Below, in pieces: positions 30,569 through 36,654 of a stretch of DNA of 36,654 nucleotides; position 1 is the first letter of the stretch; every line of letters begins with the position of its first letter. A program made the translations under genes and the position numbers. Source of the DNA: UBA7672 sp040398465 (GTDB lineage Bacteria; Pseudomonadota; Alphaproteobacteria; Caulobacterales; Hyphomonadaceae); the NCBI GenBank assembly GCA_040398465.1, contig JBBAUA010000034.1:1-36654 (forward strand), in the 5' to 3' direction. Under the pieces are notes generated by a model. That model did no database searches and was not told the DNA's origin. It saw only the letters and a list, made by a program, of their open reading frames with translations.

Positions 30569-32242
30569 TCAAGCCGCCTTCAACTGCTGGATGAAGGTGT
30601 CGACGTGCTGGCGAAGCTCTTCCGATTGCCGCGCCAGTTCTCTTGCTGAATTGAGCGTTTGCGCCGAGGACGCGCCTGTTGTCTGTGTCGCCTCCGTGAC
30701 CCCCGAGATGTTCGAAGATACCTCGCGTGTTCCGGTTGCAGCCTCCGCCACGTTGCGTGCAATTTCCTCCGTAGCAGCTCCTTGGTCGTGAATGGCGCTG
30801 GCGATGGCGCCGGAAACCTCGCTGACCTCTGCGATAACCGTCGAGATACGCTTGATGGCTTCAGCAGAGCGCTGGCTGACAATCTGAATTTCCGATATCC
30901 TGGAAGAAATCTGCTCCGTCGCTTCGGCAGTCTGTTTGGCGAGCGCCTTCACCTCAGCGGCCACGACTGCGAAGCCGCGACCTGCCTCTCCAGCCCGGGC
31001 ACTTTCGATCGTCGCATTGAGCGCGAGCAGGTTCGTCTGTCCCGCGATCTCGCTGATCAGCTTCACAACAGCGCCCACTTCACTAGCAGCCTTGATCAAT
31101 CCTGTGACATGCCCGTTGGCGCTTTCAGTTTCTTCAACTGCGCGCGATACCGCAGCCGTCGACAACGAGACCTGGCGACTGATCTCGGCGATCGAACTTG
31201 ACAGCTCTTCGCCGGCAGCAGCAACCGCCTGAACGTTGGCCGATGCCTGCTCTGAGGCCACTGCTGCAGTGGCCGCCTGGCTACACGTTTCCGCAGCTTG
31301 AGCAGACATCGCCTGCGCTGTTGTCTGGAGTTCAGATGAAGCCGAAGACAGTGTACGGACTATCGCGCTTACCAGGGAGTTGAAGTCGCCAACGCTTGCA
31401 TTGATACGTTCGGCGCGCTGCAGACGCGCCTGGTGTTGCTTAAGCTGTTCTGCCTGCAACGATTCGTTTTCGATGCCATTCTTTTTGAAGACCTCGACCG
31501 AACTCGCCATCTGACCGATCTCGTCGTTACGTTCCGTTTCGGGTACGAGAGCCAGCCAGTTGCCACGCGCCAGCTTACCCATGGCCACGGTCAGTTCCGC
31601 AATGGGACGGATAACGCCACTATGCAGCAGAAATGTTCCGCCGATGATTGCGGCAAGGCCGAGAAGGGCAAGCACGATGGAAAGCACTGTGCTGAACTGA
31701 AATGCCGCGACAGTCGACCCGTACTCTGATTCAACCTGCTTCACCTGAAGCTCGATCAGGCTGGCAATTACACTGGTGATAGGGTCAATCGCAGGATAGA
31801 GCTTGCTGGTCACGAATGAATCGAGCGCTGCTTGGTCTTCCGTTTTCAAGATGCTCGCGAGGTCGGTGACCCCCCGATCTGCGGTCCTCATCAGCGCCTT
31901 CGCCTCTGAGACAAGCCTGCTCTCTTCTTCCGTCAAGAAAGTAGCGGTGTAGTTCCGCCAGAGCTTGTCAATTCGCGTAGATGCGCTTGATACCGCCTGC
32001 GCCCCCTCCGACCAGCTGAACTCGCTGCTACGCACCTTATGGGTGGCATCGACAATGGAGACCGCATAGGCGTCCGAAATGTCCTTGAGGTCCCGGAGTG
32101 GAACAACCCGATCCTTGTAGATGGTGTCGAGGCTGGCGCTTGCGCGCGTTTGTCCCCACCAGGCAGCAACGTTGGTGAAAAGCAAAACGGCGCCGAGCAC
32201 CGCGAGTACGGCAAGCAACTGAAACTTGATCGACAACTTCAA
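30569..32242 (-). CDS. Methyl-accepting chemotaxis protein
   Basis: A 557-residue chemoreceptor. TM1 is at about 8-28; a four-helix-bundle-type sensor (about 35-185, with KDRVVPLRDLKDISDAYAVS) faces the periplasm. TM2 is at about 185-210, then a HAMP domain with RPIAELTVAMGKLARGNW and ERNDEIGQMA. The long signalling coiled coil has its conserved tip in EIAGQTNLLALNATIESARA and EVKALAKQTAEATEQIS, where CheA and CheW bind. No C-terminal pentapeptide for methylation enzymes is present. The start is TTG with GAGG 8 bases upstream. It is the last gene on the strand after the receiver-like protein and hybrid kinase, with no other che genes in view. The ligand is unknown. Confidence 0.95.
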   Translation of the reverse strand: MKLSIKFQLLAVLAVLGAVLLFTNVAAWWGQTRASASLDTIYKDRVVPLRDLKDISDAYAVSIVDATHKVRSSEFSWSEGAQAVSSASTRIDKLWRNYTATFLTEEESRLVSEAKALMRTADRGVTDLASILKTEDQAALDSFVTSKLYPAIDPITSVIASLIELQVKQVESEYGSTVAAFQFSTVLSIVLALLGLAAIIGGTFLLHSGVIRPIAELTVAMGKLARGNWLALVPETERNDEIGQMASSVEVFKKNGIENESLQAEQLKQHQARLQRAERINASVGDFNSLVSAIVRTLSSASSELQTTAQAMSAQAAETCSQAATAAVASEQASANVQAVAAAGEELSSSIAEISRQVSLSTAAVSRAVEETESANGHVTGLIKAASEVGAVVKLISEIAGQTNLLALNATIESARAGEAGRGFAVVAAEVKALAKQTAEATEQISSRISEIQIVSQRSAEAIKRISTVIAEVSEVSGAIASAIHDQGAATEEIARNVAEAATGTREVSSNISGVTEATQTTGASSAQTLNSARELARQSEELRQHVDTFIQQLKAA

Positions 32243-32298
32243 GATAGGACCTCGGTCTTTTTTGCGAGCCTGATGTGGAGCGTCACGATTGATGCACT

Positions 32299-32760
32299 TT
32301 AGTCATTCGACGATGACGCTGCGTTCCAGGGGGGCGCTGGCCCGGAAACTGCCATTGCCCAACAATGCCGCACAGATATCCGCCCAGGGTCGTTTTCTGA
32401 GAACAGCGTCTCCAGTGCGCAGGCCAGATCGGATTTGCCAAAGCTCGGCGGAAGAGGCGCGAGCCTGGCGATTCTTGAGAACCTGTCGGTCGATTCAAAA
32501 TTGCCGACTTCACTAGTCAGCACGATCATTGGCGGGGGACTTTCCCCGAATGCCCCTCGCTCTGCGAGTTCGAAAACTTTGTCGCCTTTCCAGACGGCGG
32601 AGTTCAGTTCCGTGACGATGAGGTCGAGGCTCTCATCTGTGCTCCACCGGATGGCTTCAATCCAGTCTTCAGCCTGAAGGCAGTCAAAAGAACTCTGCCC
32701 GAGAAGCTGCTTGAGTTTTTGAATTGTCGGGCTGTCTTTCGCAATCACGAGAGCCCTCAT
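32299..32760 (-). CDS. Receiver-like protein with Glu at the phosphorylation position
   Basis: A 153-residue protein from the ATG at 32760 (in-frame ATGs also at 32769 and 32772; the frame is open to 32868). Residues 1-120 follow the response-regulator receiver plan: MRALVIAKDSPTIQKLKQLL, then LDLIVTELNSAV, then MIVLTSEV, then APLPPSFGKSDLACALETLF. Of the acidic pair one Asp remains (D9, after K8). The strand-3 Asp is replaced by Glu (E51 in VTELN). The switch Thr (T82) is kept and K109 may be the conserved Lys. So it is probably an unphosphorylated or constitutively acting pseudo-receiver. About 30 further residues have no recognised fold. It lies between the MCP and the hybrid kinase. Confidence 0.65.
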   Translation of the reverse strand: MRALVIAKDSPTIQKLKQLLGQSSFDCLQAEDWIEAIRWSTDESLDLIVTELNSAVWKGDKVFELAERGAFGESPPPMIVLTSEVGNFESTDRFSRIARLAPLPPSFGKSDLACALETLFSENDPGRISVRHCWAMAVSGPAPPWNAASSSND

Positions 32761-32860
32761 ACATGCCATCATTCCAGGCTTGTCGGGCTCGGCACTTGAA
32801 ACTGCAGAGCGAGAGCACGGGCCGTCATGCGCATGCTCAAATGCGAACTTAGAGGCGGCT

Positions 32861-33139
32861 TCAGGCATTCAGCTGCTCCGAGTGGAGCCTAATATTTAAG
32901 GGCATTTCATTAACAAAGGTTCGGTTCGAAATCGTACACATGCTTCGAGCTTGCGATTGCTCCGTCGACGGACCATTAGCGATAGTCGGAATGTGACCTG
33001 CCTCATTGCGCCAGACCAAGCGCACCTCGAATGGCAGCTTGCCTCTCGACGAGCACGTCACGATGCTACCAGTTTCAGGGCCGCTCGTAATTTGCCGCCC
33101 CTCCTGACCTACTGATAAAGCGGGAGCCACCCAAAACAT
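32861..33139 (-). CDS. Possible small PilZ-like protein
   Basis: A 92-residue frame starting MFWVAPALSVGQEG with GGAG 8 bases upstream. GSIVTCSSRGKLPFEVRLVWRNEAGHI resembles the late strands of a PilZ domain (the usual LPF-x-x-RVVWR-x-x-x-x-G pattern), but the RxxxR c-di-GMP motif and the first strands are not seen. It may be a degenerate PilZ protein or a chance frame. It sits in the 340-base space between the hybrid kinase (stop at 33209) and the receiver-like gene. No other feature is visible there. Confidence 0.35.
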   Translation of the reverse strand: MFWVAPALSVGQEGRQITSGPETGSIVTCSSRGKLPFEVRLVWRNEAGHIPTIANGPSTEQSQARSMCTISNRTFVNEMPLNIRLHSEQLNA

Positions 33140-33208
33140 GACACTCGCTCCGAAAACTCTGCGCCGTTTTGGATGGGGCCCAAGACCCGCGTTTGCGACT
33201 GAGGCAGG

Positions 33209-35473
33209 TCAGCTTCTGGCGGTAGCTCTGCCAAGAGCTGCGAACAGCGCCGCGACATCGATTGGCTTCGACAGATAATCGGTCATCCCTGCCGCCAGAT
33301 ACTGGTCACGGTCGCCAACCAGCGCGCTAGCCGTCAGTGCGATGATCGGGATTCCGCCAGAACGTCCGCCGAGCTCCCGAATCCGCAACACGGCCGTTGG
33401 ACCATCCATCACGGGCATCATGACGTCCATCAGGATCACATCGAAGCTATGGCTTGCAGCCATGGCAACCGCATCCCGACCATTCGACACCACCGTTAGT
33501 TGGTGCCCCCCCGCCTCGAGGAGAGCACGAAGAATTTGCTGCATCGAGGGATTATCCTCCGCGACAAGAACGCGGAGGCTCTTGTTCGGGGCAGCGAGCG
33601 GCTCCTCGCGTTCTGGCGACGGTGGAAGTGCTATCGGAGCGGCGATCGTGAAATGGAATGCGCTTCCCTCGCCGGGCTTGCTATCGACCTGGATCACGCC
33701 TCCCATCATGCCGACAAGCTGCCTTGAAATAGCCAGGCCCAATCCAGACCCGCCATGCCTGCGCGTCGTCGATGAATCAGCCTGGAAGAACTGATCAAAA
33801 ACCTTGTCGATGATGTCTTCGGAGATGCCCGCCCCCGTATCACGCACAGTGAAGCGCGCGACCTGCTGGTCGGTATCGTAACTGACAGACACCTTGATCC
33901 TCCCGTCGTCGGTGAACTTTACTGCATTGCCAACAAGGTTCGTCAGCACCTGCCGTACCCGACGTGCATCACTCATCACCCACTCTGGCGTCGAAGCAGC
34001 AACTTCAGCCGTCAGTTCAAGCGACTTGTCGCGTGCGAGCGAACCGAACAGGGAGACGACGTCTTCCACAACGTCCGAGAGACTGCATGGCGCGTTGTCC
34101 AGAGACAGATGTCGGCTCTCAAGCTGCGAAACATCAATGATGTCATCGAGGACCGACATCAGGTCGCGGGCCGACTTCAGTGCGGTAGCGGCATGGGCGC
34201 GTTTGTCTTGATCCACTTCAGCGCGCAGAAGAACTTCCAGCATCCCGATGACGCCACTCATCGGCGTCCGTATCTCGTGGCTCATTCGGGCCACAAACTG
34301 GCCTTTGGCGAGAGACGCTTCCTCGGCCTCCTGCTGCTTTCGGACGAGTTCATCGGTCAGGGTCACGTCCCTGGTTACGTCTCGCGATACGCCGAGAATT
34401 TTCCGTCGATCCGCACCGCTCGACGAAAGGTGCATCCTGATCTCGATGTGTCGGAAGCTCCCATCCTCCGCTCGGACTCTTATTCGACTGACCAATGGCT
34501 GATCGAGCAACACCATCCGACTCACTTGCTGTTCGAACTCGACGCGATCCTCTGGATGGATAAAGTTCAGCGCAGGCACGGCGCCGATCGTCTCCGACAT
34601 GCCCGACTGCGCGAAGGTTGGCGGGAGGTGAGGGATACCCCGCAAAACACCGGTCTCGGCGTCGATCTCCCAGACGCGAAGTTCGGCAGCCTCGATCGCC
34701 GACGTCAGGCGCGCATGGAGGAGTTCCATTTCGGCCTGAGCCGCTCTCAAGGCGGTCACATCCTGTGCGGTCCCGACAATACGCGTCCCATGCCCCGCTC
34801 TCTGTTCGACCCTGCACGTGCTCCTAACGCGAATGGTGCGGCCTTTGGCGGTGATGGAATCAAACTCGCACTCTGACAGGCTGCCCGACGACGTTGCACG
34901 CTGAATGGATGCGTCATGGATTTCCTGAGCGCCCGGCGCGAACAGGGCTCGCATGGACTCGGGAGATGGTTCGAACGCATCATCGACTTCATAGATGCGC
35001 CGCGTTTCCCTTGACCAACGAACACGGTCGCTGACGGAGTCGCGCTCCCATCCACCGATGCCGGAGAGGGCTGAAAGCTCTTCGAGCAAGCGTCTGCTGT
35101 GTTCGAGATCTGCCTTCGCATCCTGTTCGTCAGTTACATCCTGGAACAGGCCATGGATGCGGACCGATCGGCCATCAACGCGCTCCACTCGGCCGGTCGA
35201 TCGGATCCAGATGCCGCGACCACGGGCGGTGAGTGCAGGATGGACGATTGTCCACGGCGTGCCTGAGCGGAGCGCTTCGCGAAGGGTCTCTGTTTCATCA
35301 CCATTGGACGCGCCGCCTCGCAACCTCGGCATGTCGGATGGAGCTATTGGACTCCCGGGGTCGATCTCGAAAATCGCGTAGGCCTCCGGAGACCACACCA
35401 TCGACTGCTTCTCGATATCCCATTCCCAGGTTCCGATCCCTGTCAGGTTCCGAATCTCCTGGTCGAGCGACAT
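33209..35473 (-). CDS. Hybrid sensor histidine kinase with three PAS domains
   Basis: About 754 residues from the ATG at 35473. Three PAS-type domains run to about residue 375 (TWEWDIEKQSMVWS..., GGWERDSVSDRVRWS..., RVWEIDAETG...), each ending in a DVT-type PAC motif (GLFQDVTDEQ, GTAQDVTALR, GVSRDVTRDV). HisKA carries FVARMSHEIRTPMSGVIGML with the phosphorylated His. HATPase boxes are NLVGNAVKFTDDG, DTGAGISEDI and HGGSGLGLAIS. A C-terminal receiver has VAEDN, the Asp in VILMDVMMPVMDG, ALTA and LSKPID. There is no membrane segment, so it is cytosolic. A TTG at 35482 with AAAGG upstream is an alternative start. The two-hairpin GC-rich element lies 64-123 bases upstream. Output partner unknown; the neighbouring receiver-like protein is a candidate. 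Confidence 0.94.
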   Translation of the reverse strand: MSLDQEIRNLTGIGTWEWDIEKQSMVWSPEAYAIFEIDPGSPIAPSDMPRLRGGASNGDETETLREALRSGTPWTIVHPALTARGRGIWIRSTGRVERVDGRSVRIHGLFQDVTDEQDAKADLEHSRRLLEELSALSGIGGWERDSVSDRVRWSRETRRIYEVDDAFEPSPESMRALFAPGAQEIHDASIQRATSSGSLSECEFDSITAKGRTIRVRSTCRVEQRAGHGTRIVGTAQDVTALRAAQAEMELLHARLTSAIEAAELRVWEIDAETGVLRGIPHLPPTFAQSGMSETIGAVPALNFIHPEDRVEFEQQVSRMVLLDQPLVSRIRVRAEDGSFRHIEIRMHLSSSGADRRKILGVSRDVTRDVTLTDELVRKQQEAEEASLAKGQFVARMSHEIRTPMSGVIGMLEVLLRAEVDQDKRAHAATALKSARDLMSVLDDIIDVSQLESRHLSLDNAPCSLSDVVEDVVSLFGSLARDKSLELTAEVAASTPEWVMSDARRVRQVLTNLVGNAVKFTDDGRIKVSVSYDTDQQVARFTVRDTGAGISEDIIDKVFDQFFQADSSTTRRHGGSGLGLAISRQLVGMMGGVIQVDSKPGEGSAFHFTIAAPIALPPSPEREEPLAAPNKSLRVLVAEDNPSMQQILRALLEAGGHQLTVVSNGRDAVAMAASHSFDVILMDVMMPVMDGPTAVLRIRELGGRSGGIPIIALTASALVGDRDQYLAAGMTDYLSKPIDVAALFAALGRATARS

Positions 35474-35536
35474 CGTTGACAATTGGCGTTTACCTTTGCT
35501 TCCGGCATCGCTCAGAAGGCGCCAATCGAGCGCAAC

Positions 35537-35596
35537 GGGGCGCCGTTTGCACAGCGCCCCGCCTGCCGCCGACCCGAGGTTGGGGGGACGGGTCGG
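35537..35596 (-). ncRNA. Candidate structured element, copy 2, upstream of the hybrid kinase
   Basis: Hairpin B at 35537-35560 has a GGGGCGC/GCGCCCC stem; hairpin A is CCGACCCG (35569-35576) and CGGGTCGG (35589-35596), with a minus-strand loop TCCCCCCAACCT. Copy 1 (10703-10762) has the same order, hairpin lengths and spacing, and the C-rich loop is nearly the same, while hairpin A stem bases differ in a pairing-preserving way. Here it lies on the kinase strand, 64 bases or more before the ATG, so a leader element or a separate small RNA are both possible. Confidence 0.42.
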
Positions 35597-35704
35597 TGAC
35601 AGCCGAAAAGCTATTTGCGACCTGTCATTCTGTCTGTTCGACACCGAACAACAGCGCCGGGCCGGCTGCTTGTGTCGCAAGGCGCCCGAACAGGGCGACT
35701 TCTC

Positions 35705-36010
35705 TCATGTTTGATCGCCCTGCGGCGCTTCGACTTCCGTTCCCGCGATAACTGCAAGCTTGAAAGCCTGCGCAGCTGGCGGCGCAAGGATCTCCAGGAG
35801 GCCACGGATGATCTCCTTCTCGAGCCCCGCGTATGGCCTCTCATAATCGCCGCTGCCTTGAGCATTATTCAGCAGGAATGCCTCAAGGCGCTGGGTCACG
35901 CGGGAGCGCGATAGGGCTCCCGCCACGTCCAGTTCTTCCACGACGATTGCAATCACCCCGACCAGTGTGCCGGTTGCGGCAGTCGCAAATTCATTTTCCC
36001 GCGTCAGCAC
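35705..36010 (-). CDS. Small hypothetical protein
   Basis: A 101-residue protein from a GTG at 36010, with GAGG 6 bases upstream. It has a hydrophobic stretch (TGTLVGVIAIVVEELDVAG), a polar middle (SRSRVTQRLEAFLLNNAQGSGDYERPYAGLEKE) and an acidic end (GTEVEAPQGDQT). The helix-rich, soluble pattern suggests a small regulatory or structural protein; I know no family. It is about 230 bases upstream of the kinase gene on the same strand. Confidence 0.55.
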   Translation of the reverse strand: MLTRENEFATAATGTLVGVIAIVVEELDVAGALSRSRVTQRLEAFLLNNAQGSGDYERPYAGLEKEIIRGLLEILAPPAAQAFKLAVIAGTEVEAPQGDQT

Positions 36011-36124
36011 TACAACCTCGAGTTTTAGTGTTTACCGTTGAATCCAGCTGCGCCCCTGACAGCGGCGCAAAAGAAGAGGCAGGAAGTGTCTCAGGTGGCC
36101 TGAAACTCATCGTTCGAACCAAAG

Positions 36125-36466
36125 CTAACGCTGCCGAAAAAAGTCAATTTCATGCAGGATCATCCTGAACCGCGGCGGCTCGACCTTGGCTTGCTGAAGC
36201 CCCGGCAATTCATTCCATGCTGTCCATGCGTCAGCGACAACGATCCGCCATTGCGCCAACAAGACGTTCAGATCAGTGGCGTTGAACCACAGTGTGCCGC
36301 GCAGTGAATCGTTCTCATCGCCGATGCGCTGGGGGGATTTCAAAAGATCCGCACAACTCCCAACCACATCGGACGCATCAGCAAGATGGCGAGTCACGCC
36401 CTCCAGCATTTGAACCGCTACTGCGTAACGATGCATCGCGTCTGGCATAGAGGGCGAGACAGGCAT
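36125..36466 (-). CDS. Small hypothetical protein
   Basis: A 113-residue protein with GGGAG 8 bases before the ATG at 36466. The sequence is helical in pattern (HRYAVAVQMLEGVTRHLADA, WRIVVADAWTAWNELPGL) with five Trp/Phe-rich positions near the end (FRMILHEIDFFRQR). There is no signal peptide or membrane segment and no recognised family. It lies 114 bases upstream of the next small gene on the same strand and may be co-transcribed. Confidence 0.55.
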   Translation of the reverse strand: MPVSPSMPDAMHRYAVAVQMLEGVTRHLADASDVVGSCADLLKSPQRIGDENDSLRGTLWFNATDLNVLLAQWRIVVADAWTAWNELPGLQQAKVEPPRFRMILHEIDFFRQR

Positions 36467-36654
36467 TCTGTTGCTCCCAGTGAAGCCTCAGGATTTTGTG
36501 CCATGTCACTAGAAGGGTGTCAGTTCGACATCGAACAGACTCAGGAGCGGTAATGCGCCAAGCATACTGAACCCCGGACCGCAACCAAAGGTCTCTGCTT
36601 AGGCGACGAGGGCGTTTCCTTTTGCCAAAATACTTGTTTCATATCACAGGCGGC

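Noticed and set aside
35474..35680. In-frame N-terminal extension of the hybrid kinase
   Set aside because: Arg/Cys-rich and not PAS-like; it covers the two-hairpin element, whose match to the non-coding copy 1 argues against coding.
1..36654. CRISPR array or prophage
   Set aside because: No regularly spaced repeats, integrase or phage structural genes seen.

Overview
The window reads as a chromosomal contig of a GC-rich alphaproteobacterium. The best guess is a Hyphomonadaceae or other Caulobacterales-like organism. This rests on the three-gene pnt transhydrogenase arrangement with an aa3-type subunit IV-like gene in front, a TonB-dependent receptor beside a BlaI/M56 pair, many exported proteins of unknown family, HTH_Crp_2-type Crp/Fnr regulators and strong third-position GC bias. 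No rRNA or tRNA gene, CRISPR array or intact mobile element was found. An exactly 100-base run of N at 6582-6681 is a scaffold gap that cuts the TonB receptor gene.

Layout. 1-6581: an exported hypothetical protein, an M23 peptidase, a BlaI repressor overlapping an M56 (BlaR1-like) membrane protease with a coiled-coil and ankyrin tail, and a truncated TonB-dependent receptor. 6687-8712 (minus strand): a TerC-family membrane protein and a secreted protein of uncharacterised family. 8964-10584: ribosomal protein S4 and a PPK2-type polyphosphate kinase, followed by a 480-base non-coding stretch with strong RNA-like structure. 11065-14799: a small lipoprotein, a head-GIN lipoprotein, RimO and two small unknowns. 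14871-17761 (minus): a predicted Tat-exported lipoprotein aminotransferase, a methyltransferase, a small membrane protein and a DoxX-like protein.

17853-22330 (minus) is a tight operon: aa3 subunit IV-like protein, pntAA, a 65-residue membrane protein, pntAB, a haloalkane dehalogenase-like hydrolase and pntB, with 4-base overlaps at two junctions. 22515-25559 (minus) carries an alpha/beta hydrolase and a cytochrome c-PQQ propeller dehydrogenase. 25799-27773 (plus) carries a YCII-like protein and an acyl-CoA synthetase. A decayed IS630-type transposase tail follows.

28230-36466 (minus) looks like an accessory signalling segment: two related Crp/Fnr regulators, a chemoreceptor, a receiver-like protein with Glu at the phosphorylation position, a possible PilZ-like small protein, a three-PAS hybrid histidine kinase and two small unknown proteins. 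A roughly 60-base GC-rich two-hairpin element upstream of the kinase matches one downstream of ppk2 in sequence and spacing. It is the best candidate in this window for something not yet described.
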